Counted from the stretch's first letter, positions 1-12,301 are shown. The stretch is 64,000 nucleotides of DNA from Silene conica (GCA_029255685.2 CM055318.2:28322001-28386000); one strand, 5' to 3'. Program-made: numbers and translations. Notes: a model not told the origin generated them from the sequence alone.

Positions 1-262
1 CACCCAGATAACGGCCTCCTTGTCTCAAACTCTCAACCACTTAACTTAAAGATTTATATATTTATAGTCATGTTTACGTTAAGCTTTTCATTTACTGACA
101 AACTCCAAAAATTAGTTTCCCTTTGGATAAAATAGTTTTAATTTCACTTTTGGATTATTGGCGGTGTATATATGTATCATTCCTGAACAAGTTTCGACGA
201 GTCTCAGCGACAGTTTATAGTTAGTGTCCTACAGCCGATGATTTTTGGTTTGTTTGATGCAG

Positions 263-2366
263 TTATGCTCTTTTCGATTTGGAGGGAAATCAAGTCCCTC
301 AGGAGTTGGTGACTAAGGTTGGCCTAGCATTTGAAGATGTTCTAAAAGAGGCAAGTAGTCTGGTCACTCTGAATGGTCAGGAATGAAGTATCTTGGTTTT
401 TTTATTGAGTTTGGTGTTGTAACTATGTTTTTCTTTTGTTTACCGATTTCCAGGCCGAAAAAGTACGAGAGGAATTTAGTGAGGACATATCAATACAGCG
501 AGCATTTTCGATAGTGTTTGAAAGGAGATCAGATTTGAGGTAAGCTATGAAATGCTTCCTGAAGTCCTAAATACGAATTTTGCAAGTATTTACACAACTG
601 CTTAAAAATACAGGTTAGAGGGGCTTGCTCATAAGGTACTACAGTGGTACTTATGTAGGATGGAAGGTTGGTTCGCCGCAGATGCCGAGACCATATCCCT
701 GAAGTACTGGGATCAGGTACTACTAGAGCTCAATCTTATTATATTAAGTTGTAGACTTGTAGGCATATCTGGTACATTTTGGGCTGTCAATGCTGAAATT
801 TAGAGTGTATGTATTACATGTTCCTTCATGTTTTTAGAGATGGTATCAGGCTACCGCATATCAGATGCTGCCTAGTTGCTGGCTCAAGCAGTAGGATAAA
901 TGGTTTGGTGTATTGTTCTAGCCCAAACTAGCGTCGCATTGCAGTTTCTAATATTCGGCAATTGGAAGCTATGCTGCTTGAACGCTTCATTTCCCTTGTG
1001 TACCTGTGCCGGTCTTTGGACGTTAAGACATGGCCCATGGGTACAGAACACTTGCACTTCATCTTGTGCAAAAAGTGCAAAAAGTGTTTTTTTCCCGGGA
1101 AAAAAATAGCCTAGTTCAATTGCCAGACATGGACCCATGTACTCATGTTGGAAATGTGTGGCTGAGTCCAAGTAACATGATGAGAACTCCTGATACGAGG
1201 AATTATTTTCTCTTACGAGGACCCGGAAATGTACTGGACAATTGTTTCTTGAGTGAAAACTTACCTCTTTTGATTTGTAGGAAGTACTCCTCCCTGGTGG
1301 ACATGGGCTCATGGTGCGAGGTTATCTTCCTGTTATAAACACGCTCGCAAAGGGCCTAGATATACGTTTGAATCAAAGGTATCTATAGTACAATATGTTG
1401 TTTATAAATCGCTTTCCTATCCTTGTATACTTTGTAATTAATCACTTTTCTGTATGTAGAGTGACAAAAGTGTCTAGGCATCATCATGGGGTGAAGGTCA
1501 CCGTGGAAGATGGCAGTACATTCGTGGCTGATGCTGCTGTTATTGCTGTTCCGCTTGGCGTCTTACAGGCTAAATTCATCCAATTTGAGCCGAAGCTTCC
1601 TGATTGGAAAGAGGCAGCCATCTCCGACCTTGGAGTGGGTATTGAGAACAAAATTGTTTTGCACTTTGAGAAGGTCTTTTGGCCAAATGTTGAGTTTCTG
1701 GGTGTAGTTGCAGAGACCTCTTATAAATGTAGCTACTTCCTTAATCTTCACAAGGCTACCGGTCATCCAGTTCTTGTTTATATGCCTGCTGGAAAGTTGG
1801 CCAGGGAGATCGAGAAATTGTCTGATGAGGCTGCAGCCAGTTTTGCGTTTACGCAGTTGAGGACGATCCTTCCTGATGCTTCTATGCCGGTAAGTTCTGT
1901 AGTCATGTTTATGGTGGTACAAAAACTCTCATGTGAGCTAGTCTCATGAGTCCTGAGTCCTGATGGTATTAAAATAAGTGGTTTAATTAGTTTTCTAATT
2001 AGTAGTTACACTATGCGAAAATGAGAACATTGTATAATTTGTGCATGTTATTCTATGCAGATTCAGTATTTGGTGTCCCATTGGGGGTCTGATATAAACT
2101 CTCTAGGAGCCTACAGCTACGATAAAGTTGGCAAGCCTCATGATTTGTATGAGAAGCTTGGGATCCCAGTAGATAACTTATTTTTTGCGGGAGAGGCAAC
2201 AAGTGTAGATTACCCAGGTTCGGTTCACGGTGCGTACTCAACCGGACTGCAAGCGGCTGAGGACTGCAGAATGCGGGTCTTGGAGCGTTATGGCGAGCTG
2301 GACCTGTTCCAGCCAGCTATGGGTGAAGATGGTGTGTGTGTCCCCGTTCTTATTTCTAGGATGTGA
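263..2366 (+). CDS. PAO2-like: Polyamine oxidase (PAO2/PAO4 type), 3' exons
   Basis: FAD-dependent polyamine oxidase; the Arabidopsis PAO2-4 group back-converts spermine and spermidine in peroxisomes. Six exons are readable: 263-350, 454-539, 614-716, 1281-1378, 1460-1889 and 2061-2366, with phases agreeing at every junction. Features seen include [11 protein letters not shown] in the first exon, [65 protein letters not shown], and the C-terminal flavin-binding region FFAGEATS then [12 protein letters not shown]. The ending LISRM resembles the SRL/SRM peroxisomal targeting tripeptide of this group. The first exons, with the dinucleotide-binding GxGxxG, lie upstream of the window. The 564-bp intron 717-1280 is the longest. 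The intron after 350 starts with GC (GAG|GCAAGT). The reading frame is open throughout, so the gene looks functional. The PAO2 versus PAO4 choice is uncertain. Confidence 0.93.
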
Positions 2367-2787
2367 TTATGGCATATTTGTATTATATTATAATGCTTTG
2401 GCATGGGCATGGGATAAGTATTTTGTTTATGATTGACGAAACAAATAAGTTATGGGTTCGCCCCAACAAACCAATCTCAATCACTTTTGGGTTGATCTGC
2501 GAACCACTAAATATGAAGAACAATTAATATTTACAACAGCTGTGCTATTAAGTGTGAACTTTTCTCTAGTTTAAACGTGTTATGGTGAACGGCTTATTAC
2601 GTTTTCGTCTAAAGAAGGAAAAAAGAAATGGCTTAATGCTAATTTTGCTGCACGCTTGCCCCCATGCCATCCATCTTTGTTTGGGTCTCTAAACAACGGA
2701 TTCCGATACAATTTATTAGAAAGAGAAAATAACAAAGAAGGTTATTTATTCTTTTAAATGAGGTTAGAGTGAAACTTAATCAATATA
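2367..2787. other. 3' flank of the polyamine oxidase gene
   Basis: This is AT-rich sequence after the stop codon, presumably the 3' UTR and terminator region. No further coding signal was seen. It ends where the Helitron-like element begins. Confidence 0.5.
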
Positions 2788-2800
2788 TCAATATATATAA

Positions 2801-3583
2801 GGAAAAATTACAAATAACCACCACGTATTTGCGTATTTTTACAAATAACCACCATGTATTTGTAATTTTACAAAAAATAACCCCCAAACTTTCATCAAAA
2901 CTCCCCAATCACCACCGTATATCTGCCCCGACACTTGTTTTTCTTATTTCCCGACTCGTTAGATAATGTTTTCACCTAAAATGGCCATAATACCCTCCAC
3001 CATTACTCCCAATCTTAAACATCCCTAAATCGCCGGAAATACCAAATCACCATCCCCAAATCGCACCAACTCGATACTCAGACCACCATTGTCGAAGCAC
3101 CGAGCACCAACAAGTCCATTAAACATACCGAGTTTGTTTAATAGAGATTGTAAATTTTCTGTAATCACACACCGATAATTAAGCACAATCACACACCGAT
3201 TTCTCAACAAGTCCATTAAACATACCAACAACTCGATACTCAGACCACCGAGTTTGATTAATAGAGAAACATGAGTAGTATTGCTAGAATATGGTGGGCA
3301 AAGGTGTTAATTAATTTTGATACTGATTTGGTATTTCTGGTAATTTGGGAATTTAGGGATTTAGTGGTTGGGACTTGGGAGTAAGGGGGGAGGGGTATTA
3401 TGGACATTTTATGTAAAACTTTACTTAACGAGTCGGGAAATAAGAAAAACAAGTGTCGGGGCAGATATACGGTGGTGATCGGGGAGTTTTGATGAAAGGT
3501 TGGGGGTTATTTGTAAAATTACAAATACATGGTGGTTATTTGTAAAAATACGTAAATACGTGGTGGTTATTTGTAATTTTCCC
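2801..3583. mobile_element. Non-autonomous MULE with long terminal inverted repeats
   Basis: The two ends are inverted copies of about 200 bp. The left end (2801 on) carries GGAAAAATTACAAATAACC and, further in, TATATCTGCCCCGACAC. The right end (to 3583) is the reverse complement, with only scattered mismatches. Both sides are flanked by the same 9-bp TSD, TATATATAA (2792-2800 and 3584-3592), the hallmark of Mutator-like elements. The middle holds partly duplicated AT-rich sequence (two copies of the CAAGTCCATTAAACATACC motif) and no transposase. It is nested in the Helitron. Confidence 0.88.
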
Positions 3584-3620
3584 TATATATAATTAAAGGA
3601 GGCTTTTTTCTAAGCGCGTG

Positions 3621-3907
3621 GTAGTCTCCAACTTTTACAAAACACTATTATAAAAAATTAATTAATTACAATTTTCCTATTAGATAGAAAATAATAAATT
3701 ATTTAAAATTTTCATATTAGAACTAGGAATACAATTTTCCTATTAGAAATAGGAAATAAATTGGTAGTCTCTATCTTTTACAAAACACTATTATAAAAAG
3801 TTAATTAATTACAATTTTCCTATTAGACATAAAAAATAATAAATTATTTAAAATTTTCATATTAGAACTAGGAATACAATTTTCCTATTAGAAATAGGAA
3901 ATAAATT
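3621..3907. repeat. 143-bp tandem duplication
   Basis: Two adjacent copies, at 3621-3763 and 3764-3907, begin GTAGTCTC and end in TAGGAAATAAA, with only a few differences. The unit itself contains short repeats of ATTTTCCTATTAGA. It is non-coding and lies inside the Helitron. Confidence 0.85.
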
Positions 3908-6382
3908 AATTATCTACGATTTATTTATATTAGGAAATTATCCGTTAATATTTGTTCACTTATTATTAAATTAGGAAAAAGAAACCTTTGATATACTTAT
4001 AATATCCATTTTTATATTAAGTGTTAAATATGATAATTCACAATATAAAATGTTTGTTAAAGATTAACAATATAAAAAAATTGTAATAATGTCCGATTAA
4101 AAAATAGAGGCGTTAGAAAGGCCAAAAGGCCCTCGACCGAGTTGGGTTGTGACAAATGTGCATACATAATACGTACTACATGAAATTTACTCATGTAATG
4201 AGCAAAATAAACGCTAAAATAAATGCGCCCCTACATCTTTTGTTATTTCTAATGTCATCATGTTCAAATATGCATAATACCTGGTTTACTTTGTAAAAGA
4301 CATATATACTCCATTTCTCCTGCTAATTTTAGTGTTAATTCCCTCCCTACACACTTCAACTTCTATCGATAATTTATTATTATATTATTTACATCCATTT
4401 TTTATTTTGTAAAGTATATAAAAGTATATTAATCCAAACTTAAATACGATATTTACCAAATTATTGATAACTATAAAGTTTGATATCTATTTTTTAAAGC
4501 GTATTAAAAAGGTAAAAAAAGTTGATGCTAATTTGCGAAATGATATATCATATTATGACAAATGAGTAAGTGTCTTAAAAACTTTACTGTGCAACTGTTT
4601 TACAATTGAAAGTAAAAATGGTGCCAAGAGATAAAATAATTCAGATGAGGGTTAAAGATAAAATAGGTACATACACTTATCATAAAAATATGTATAAGGT
4701 TAGAAAGTCACTTTAAGCAACAATCAACATTAAAATAAAAGTCACAAAAACACACATAAAACGGTACTATTGAAGAATATAGACCAAACTAATTATGACA
4801 AATTTACATGTATAAAAAACGGTACTATTCAATTATATGGACCAAACTAATTATTGTTATGCTATATCATTTTATTTTATTTTTGTAAATTGAGCACATT
4901 ATTATTATAATTTAGGGAGAGATATAGATTGGGAAGGATGAAACATATTATTCATACATAATTTGATGCTATAAACACCCTTCGGCAAAAACATAAAAAT
5001 AATTGAAAAAAAATTAAAACTCGAAGGGGGTCACGCACTTAGCAACTCTTCTCTACATATCTACTGCATTAATATTCTAATTATAGTTTATGACAATTAT
5101 GTCCTATTAAAAAAAACAAAAATTGAATATACTACTTCGTATAGTTTGTGATTTTTAGCCATTATATTTGAACTTACTTAGATTTATATATTTAACTAAG
5201 AATATTAGTTATAATTACGATAAAGATAGAGTTCGATCTATATCTTAGAGTTAAAAAAAACTCAATTTTTATTTTTTTATAATATACTGTACTAATTAAA
5301 GGGTCATAATGTAAAATATGAAATTACACCTCAGTCTACTATTTCAATATGTCGACAATAATTAACACTCAAAATATCACATTTGTTATTTAAATAGTGT
5401 AAAAAATCTCAAAATGCTAAAATAAGGTTCAATCTGCCGTTATCAAACTAAACCTAAGTTTCTGCATTTTGTTGTCATGTTCAACTTCACCTTTATGGGA
5501 TGTAAAAAAGAGATTTTGAAAGTAGAGGTTAGTTTTTTGTTAGGTGGATGAACTTTTCAAAAAGAGAAGTGACTTTTGGGGGTTAAGTGTGGGTGTTTCG
5601 CGAAAGAAAGGTAACTTGGATATTTTAGGTTTATCGGGGCTAAGAGAAGGGTGTCAAAACTGTCAATAATGAGTTAGATGGTTGCTTGAGATAGTAATAA
5701 GGCTAACTGCATCGAATTTGGTGGTAATTAATTTCATTATAGGTGTAGAGGGGATGGAAGCAGGATTAGTGAAAACTTTGAATTTTAGACCGTTTTATTT
5801 GTGAACCTAATGGTTTTAGTAGTGAGTTAAGGGTCGTTTCGAGTGGGAACGTGGATAATTGCGGCGAGTTGGTTGGTTAAATTTTTTCCTTACTAGATTT
5901 ATAAAGAGGGCCATAATTATAAGATAAAATTTGAAGTAAAAGAGATAATAAAAGTGAGATGGAGAGAGTATGATATATTTATGCAAAATGAAATAAATAG
6001 CAAACTTCGTGTCTATATACTTATAATATTAAAAATTATTTGATTTACCAACATAGTACTCGAACACTTTGTTTGAGTATCAGAAATGAGGCAGTGAGAG
6101 GGGATGAGAAAATAGGGAAGGGGAAAGACTAGGAACGGAGAGAGAGGGGGAGAAATAAGGAAGATTGTTTCTTAAACTTTTCTTTGTTGAAAGAGAAATG
6201 AATTGTTTTCGATAAGGGTGACGAGGATCCAATTGGTGTAAGGGATTGGTGTTTTATGGAGCTGAATGCGATTTAGGATTGGCGTAAAACATGTAGCAAG
6301 GTAGTGGTAGTTGATTGAAGGTTGTTTCAAGTAGTAAGGACTAATAAGGTGTCCTCGATGTTCTATTTTGAGGGTAAATTTA

Positions 6383-6391
6383 GTGTGTGTA

Positions 6392-6422
<31 letters not shown>

Positions 6423-6438
6423 GGGGGGGGGGGGGGGA
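6383..6438 (+). repeat. (GT)n-(GGGT)n-(G)n simple repeat
   Basis: A GT run passes into four GGGT-type units and then a run of about 15 G on the plus strand. The base composition is sharply different from the AT-rich surroundings, and it could form G-quadruplex structures. Confidence 0.9.
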
Positions 6439-7702
6439 GTGTACATTGGTGGAGGGTGTTAAGTTTGTTAATGATAGTGATCTAGAATTCAGGTTATTTA
6501 TCAATAAAATATTATTTGTTTAAAATAAATAGGTATCATGAACAATGACAATAAATCTCTACAAATCATATGAATATGCTTAATTTTCGACACCATCGAT
6601 CCAAAGTAAATCTTAATCCTAAGAACATTGTCAAGAGTAAGGGTTAGTTTTCATTAGATGATGGATTTTTTAGAGGCAGAGGTTTAGTTTTTCACTTGGT
6701 TGAATAAATTTGAGATAAGTTTTGAAGAAGGATCTTTCAAGGGATGAGGTTGTTTTAGATCATGTGTGAATAAGGAATATATAAATAGGGGTTTGCGAGA
6801 AATATTTTGTTTCAAACGAGAAAATGGGGCAAGATTGGGGTGGTTGGTTGAGTTGATATTATGCGCGAAAATTGAATGGGGATGAAATCATGTTGAATTT
6901 GCAAAAGGTATATCTCAATTACCGCATGCACTGATATGAACAGTATCATTAAACAAATGAAGAATAGATCATTTTATCGGAGAGTAAATCAGATGTCGAT
7001 TTCCGGCATAATGAATGATTATGGTGGTTGTAGTGTTATCTAATGATTGCTTTTTTGGGGATGGGGGTGGGGGGTGGTCATAAGCAGTCGTAGCCATGGG
7101 CGTTGTAGCTTCATTCACATTCAAGAGTACGTTTATAGTTTGACCGGAGATATAACAATGTAACAACTTCTAAATGTTTTTGGTAGATGTCATTTGATCG
7201 AACAATGATTAGTTATGGTTTGTTATTCCAAAGAATTAAGGAGATTACTTACATCGTTGAGCTGATTATGTAAAGTAGATATTAATGTTTTTCGGAGTAT
7301 CATTTGTATAAACTTTATCTTGATTTTTTTTTCCTAACAAAAAATATTTATTAATTAAACATTCATTTATTTCCATGTCAATATTATGTTGATGAGAATT
7401 ATTTGTTGGTCATGTGGCATATATAAAATCTTAGATATAAACTATGTACCATATCCCATTTTATCGTTAAGTTTATCACACATTATTTTAGTATCCGTGC
7501 AACGCACGGGCAAAAAGCCTAGTATTTAATTAGAAGAAGAGTTTTTTTTTTAAATAGCACCTAACATTTAAACTTTCTATAAAAAGAGTACCTAAAGTTT
7601 ATTTTTTGGAATATTCTATATGGTACCCCTCAATTTTTTGATTTTCTATATGGTACCCATACACTTTTTAAAACATACATGGTACCCCTAATTGTGGTTA
7701 TT

Positions 7703-8367
7703 TTTTTTTGTTAAAAGTTAACTGTATTGATAAACCAAAGTGTCATGTACAACAAACTAGCCATCAACAGCTAGGCAAAATTCGATCACAAACCACACTC
7801 CTACATCAAATATCTAGGACATGTCTCATAAATCTATCTCTATCACTGAGTAGACCTTGAATGGCTTGTCTGAAGTAGCATATCAGTTTCCTTTTAATCT
7901 GATTATTGACCCACGCTGGACTGGCTAACACCTGCTCCACTCTGCTCTTGTTTCTCCGAACCCATACATGGTAAATCACCGCGTTGATAACCCCATTTAT
8001 CACTCCCCTCTTTAGCTTAGAACCTCTTATCTTCAGTCTCCACTCACTAAGAATGTGAGCACGCAAATCATACTGCATTCATCCATTCATAGTAGCTAAT
8101 AAACGAGTGCTGTACTCGCACTTACAGAAAAAAATGTGCATGATCTTCAGACTCCTTTTGGCAGATGCAACAAAGATTGTCTTCAGTCAGGTGCAGCAGG
8201 CTGTGCAGTTTTGTCTTCAAATTCATTGCATTATGTTGATATAACCATGCTATCATCCTATGCTTAGGTATAGTCCACTTCTGCCACACGAGCTTACCCC
8301 ATGCCACCTGCTCCCCGTGCTCCCTGATGCTTTGGTAGCCTTTTGAGATAGTGTAAACATTCTGATG
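7703..8367 (-). mobile_element. 5'-truncated LINE with target-site duplication
   Basis: The segment starts on the plus strand with a T run (the poly(A) tail of a minus-strand copy). It is flanked by a perfect duplication, CTAATTGTGGTTATT (7688-7702 and 8368-8382), as expected for target-primed reverse transcription. Only the 3' end of the element is present. It is nested in the left arm of the inner MULE. Confidence 0.88.
7806..8307 (-). pseudogene. LINE reverse-transcriptase zinc-binding (zf-RVT) remnant
   Basis: Two minus-strand frames cover the C-terminal zf-RVT domain typical of plant L1 retrotransposons. The first (8307-8122) has VWQKWTIPKHRMIAWL and CCICQKESEDHAHFF; the second (from about 8120 down to 7806) has MQYDLRAHILSEW and VWVRRNKSRVEQ. 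They are separated by a one-base shift in a T run near 8130, where the shifted frame supplies the expected CKCEYS after HFF. No reverse-transcriptase or endonuclease domain remains. Confidence 0.8.
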
Positions 8368-9704
8368 CTAATTGTGGTTATTATCACTACGTGTACCCTT
8401 AAACTTTATTTTTCGTCAATTAAACTCAATTTTGGGCGTTAAATGATTACTTAGGCGCATAACCAAACTTGACATTTATCCCCCCATGACATAAGGACCC
8501 TATTAGAATTAATCTCCATTCTTTGGACGTGATAATTTGGCAAAGGTCAATAATTTTTCCGTCAACATTTTTTTAGCCCATATATCTCTATAAATATTAG
8601 GATCGAGATGGATATTGAGTCTAATAGAGTCCTTATGTCATGTGATAGTAAATGAAAAGTTTGCTTACGCGTTCAAGTTATCACTTAAAGCTTAAAAATG
8701 AGTTTAATTGACGGAAAATAAAGTTTAGGGGTACACGTAGTGATAACGACAATAATTAGGGGTTCCTTGTATGTTTTAAAAAGTGTAGGAGTACCATGTA
8801 GAAAGTTAAAAAATTGAGGGGTACCATGTAGAATATCCCTTATTTTTTTGTCCAACAACTACGAACGTTTTCTGTTTTTTTGTATAATAACTCCAAAATC
8901 AGTTTTTCGTCAAAAAAAGTCAAGAAACCGTCTTGACTAACGGAGGAATTGCTTATGACCTTATTTCTTTACCACGGTTGAAACCAGGATATCCCTCTTC
9001 TCACATCATCCTTTTTCTAAACCCCCAATTTCCGATTTTGCTAATTTTTCTCCAATTAAACCCAAATTTTCTCCAATTAGAACCCTTATTTAACTCTCTC
9101 CTTCCAATTTATTTCCTTCATTCTCAAATTAAAATCCTAAATTGGGCTTAGTTTGTCCAATTTTCTCCTCTTCCCTGATCATCCATTCAACTCAATAAGT
9201 CTTCCTCAAACTTAACAAAGCAGGTTGAGTCAATTCAGGTGATCACATTCAAGTCGTGTCGGGTAACTTTTGCCAGTGTTACGGTGACAAGCTTTAATTA
9301 TGTCCACTGGGACAGTACCTCACACTTGTGTTCAAAAGATAAACAAAAGAAATAAATAAAGCATACCTCGACCAATTTGGGGTTTTAATTTAAGAATGGA
9401 GGAATTAAATTGGAAGGAGGAGTGAAATAAGGGTTTTAATAGGAGGGAAATTAGCAAAAGTGAATTGGGTTTTGGCAAAAGGATGATGAGAGAAGAGGGA
9501 AACCTCTGATTCCAACAATGGTAACGTAGACACAGGGCCAAAAGCAATCCCACCATTAGTCAAGAAGGTTTCTTGACTTTTTTTAACGGAACAGATTTTG
9601 GTGTTATTACACAAAAAAAGGAAATGTTAGGTGTTGTTGGAAAAAACTTTAGGTACTATTTCTACAGAAAGTATTAATGTTAGGTGCTATCTGATAAAAA
9701 ACTC

Positions 9705-10624
9705 TTAGAACAATGATTCTTATGAGTTATAAGAAAACATGTTTCAACTATTTTGAGGAGTCTTACGTGTGTAATTATTGTTGAGTTAATGTAGCTTGTG
9801 CATTTAGTATATTTTGTCTCTGTGCTCATTACCAAAAATGATCACTCACTTTAGCTAAAATGACTAAGGTGCAATATTGAGAATTTGTATGTTGGATAGC
9901 TAAAATGATAATGAACCGAACAAAAGGTAATGATTAACAATCTATGAGGAGTACGTTTTCACCTTTTATAGTGATCTTGTTTTAAATCTATTCAGAAGAC
10001 TTTTATAACCGTGTCTATTATGTAAGCATATTATATTGCTCTTAACTTTGCCAGGTAAGATGTAATACATGGTGAATGTGAATTAACTACTACTTAATTG
10101 TGGGACATGTAGCTCTGCCTAATGTTTGTTTTTAGCGTGACGTTAATATCACCTTGATATTGCTAAAAATGATGTACATGATGTTTATAATGAATTGTAG
10201 ATTTACACAGTTTATGCAGATTTAAGAAAGTTGGTTGAGAATGATATGCTCACAAATTAATTTTATGATTTTTGAGGGGAGCATATTTATTTTAAAGTTA
10301 ATGGACTAAGAAATAAAGAAGTCCTAAAATTGACGAGGGAAATGAGGCAAAAGCCTATTAGTTGAGAAATTTGTGGTAGATACCGGAACTTGCTTATGCA
10401 AGGGTGCTCTAACGAAACCATAAATAACTCATATTTGTTTACAAATCTCATTCCAAAGACATGTACACTATTTGGAAGGTTGAGCAAATAGCTCTTATTG
10501 ATCGTAAAGCCTAAAATTAGGTGGTCCTTGTGAGACGGACTTAATGAGATCACCGTAATGATTGAGGTTGAGATATTTCTTTTGATGAGCCTCAACATTG
10601 TCATATTTTTCTCTCTTTTCCCTA
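9705..10624. other. Intergenic AT-rich sequence
   Basis: There is no convincing gene. The 105-codon minus-strand ORF at 10287-10604 has no recognisable motif, and the plus strand is full of stops. It lies between the outer MULE and the Athila-like LTR. Confidence 0.5.
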
Positions 10625-12298
10625 TGTTTTTAATCCCGTTTCGGCACTATTTTGCGTGTCTATAATGCATTTATCGCCCAATGCCCCTATTCTACGTGTT
10701 TGTCATTCATCTTGTAGGATTTGAGGCGGTAATGAAGAAACATGAGCATTTGAAGCAGTTTTGGAGCTAAAAGGGAAGAAAAGAGGAAGAATTCATAAGT
10801 AGGGCCCCGAACCGGTAGCCCAACAGCCGGCTACCCGGCTGGGAAAACATCTTCCAGACTCTGCAAAATTTTGAGGAAATAATAACCAGATTTGGGCAGA
10901 ATTCTGAAATGAGGCTCCCAGCCGGTGAGGCACCGTTTAACGGCTTGCCGGCTAGGGAAGCGTATTCATCAATTGGCCATTTTGAAAAAAGTTAACAAAT
11001 CAGAACTTGGAGATGTGCCTCCCAGCCGGTGGAAGACCGGCGGCCGACCAACCGGCCAGAGACGCCTGATGATATATTAAGAATTTCAATTTTCGGAAGT
11101 TGATATTTTGACCCCCAGCCGGTGGAGGACCGTCGAACGGTAAACCGGCCCAAAAGACTTGCTACCTTTGAAGAAATTCGCATTTTCCAGAACTGAAAGT
11201 TTGAGCTCCCAACCGGTGGTGCACCAGCCGACCCACACAGAGATCACCTGAAGCGTGTTTTCTTCTACTTTTGAGAAACTTCATATACCCGCCTTAGATA
11301 TTTTTGAGCAGAAAATTCATTTTCACACAACCCTAGATAGATTTTACGCATTCTTAGACTACTATTTCATTCAATCTCCTTTCAAATCTTAGAAACATTA
11401 ATTAGTTACTTAGTTAATCTTCATTTACAAGTTGTAATATTTCCTAGTTAGTTCATTAGTTTACATTTGGTTCTTGGGTTGTATTTGAAGTTATTGAAGA
11501 ATATCTTTGTTTTCAATCCAAATTTCAATCTTTCATCTTAGTATTGGTATAATTCTCTTCTCTTTTGTTTAGTTGTTTCATTTGTTTACATTTCCTTTCT
11601 TCCTCTGTGTTGTTTGTTTTCATTTCAAACTAGTCACTATGTTTGTTGCTTATTGTTGTTCTTTTGTTTACATTTTGTCTTTAATAATGTGCGAGTAGAC
11701 TCCATCTAGGGTTTAGGGGGAACTTTAGTAAGGTTTACCTTTGTTTGTGGGTTGTTTACGTTTGGTTTGGGGTAAAAAGAATTGTCTGGGTAAGCATGTA
11801 TAGAAGCTGTTTGTGGGAATGTGTGAACGAAAGTTTGTGTCTTTCTCCATTGAATGCTAGATGTCTTTGTGAACAAAAGTTTGTATGGATGTTTGCTATC
11901 ATATTTATGGTAAGTTTGTATGGATGTTTGCTATCATATTTATGGTGAGTTTGAATGTTTGACGCCGGTTTAGCGTTCTTATTCGTGGTAGGCTAAGACA
12001 TTAGTCTTCAATTCTCGACTCTCTCTTCTACCCTTAACTGTTTGTTACCCTAGACTAGGTGGCCTTGCTTAGGGGAACCCGAAAACCCTACTTTTAATAT
12101 CATTCTTATCATCTCGTTAATTGTTTGCTTAGTTTAATATTCATAACCAATCTTACTTTGTTTAGACTAAACTTAGACTTAATTGAACTTCATACACATC
12201 CACTTCATATTCGTGTTTGACACCCTTATTATACTACTTAATTCGGGTTATTATAAATTGTTTTTGTTTTTGGGAAGTGACGACAAAAACTCGCATCA
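10625..12298 (+). repeat. 5' LTR of an Athila-like Ty3/gypsy element
   Basis: The LTR starts TGTTTTTAATCCCG and ends CA at 12298, three bases before a primer-binding site and shortly before a gag ORF. It holds a GC-rich tandem repeat in its first third and T-rich promoter-like sequence later. The matching 3' LTR is not in the window, so boundaries rest on the TG...CA ends and the PBS. Confidence 0.65.
10805..11250. repeat. ~100-bp GC-rich tandem repeat in the LTR
   Basis: Five degenerate units start near 10810, 10915, 11008, 11112 and 11205. Each has CCCAGCCGGTG or a close variant, then a second CCGG-bearing part about 25 bp later, then AT-rich filler. CCGG/GGCC-rich halves can pair within a unit. 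Confidence 0.75.
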
Positions 12299-12301
12299 AA
12301 A

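Larger units (their letters stand above)
2788..7522 (+). mobile_element. Helitron (non-autonomous), about 4.7 kb
   Basis: The 3' end is a textbook plant Helitron terminus. A 6-bp stem hairpin, CCGTGC-AAC-GCACGG (7495-7509), is followed after 9 nt by CTAG (7519-7522) and a T in the target. The 5' end is inferred as TC at 2788, preceded by A; after removal of the MULE it reads TCAATATATATAATTAAAGG, close to the usual TC-TATA-ATTAAA Helitron start. TC at 2780 is an alternative. The interior is AT-rich and has no RepHel coding sequence, so it is non-autonomous. It carries a MULE at 2801-3583, a 143-bp tandem duplication and a G-rich tract. From 3908 to about 7490 no gene is supported; the small ORFs there are not convincing. 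Confidence 0.6.
7608..8839. mobile_element. Inner MULE
   Basis: The terminal inverted repeats start GGAATATTCTATATGGTACC on the left and, inverted, GGGATATTCTACATGGTACC on the right. The match extends more than 200 bp once the LINE is removed, with shared blocks such as AATTAAACTCA and CATGACATAAGGAC. A perfect 9-bp TSD, TTATTTTTT, lies at 7599-7607 and 8840-8848. It inserted into the left arm of the outer MULE. Confidence 0.85.
7539..9704. mobile_element. Outer MULE of a triple nest
   Basis: The ends are inverted: left GAGTTTTTT..., then AAATAGCACCTAACATT; right AATGTTAGGTGCTATCTG..., then AAAAAACTC. The inverted similarity continues inward past the nested insert (TCAAGAAACC...TCTTGACTAA near 8920 against TTAGTCAAGAAGGTTTCTTGAC near 9555). 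The flanks give a 9-bp TSD with one mismatch: TTAGAAGAA (7530-7538) and TTAGAACAA (9705-9713). There is no transposase. It begins only 16 bp after the Helitron 3' end. Confidence 0.75.

Noticed and set aside
884-1312. 142-codon minus-strand ORF
   Set aside because: It lies across an intron and an exon of the polyamine oxidase gene on the other strand and has no recognisable motif.
10287-10604. 105-codon minus-strand ORF upstream of the Athila-like LTR
   Set aside because: No motif, no start context, AT-rich; likely chance.
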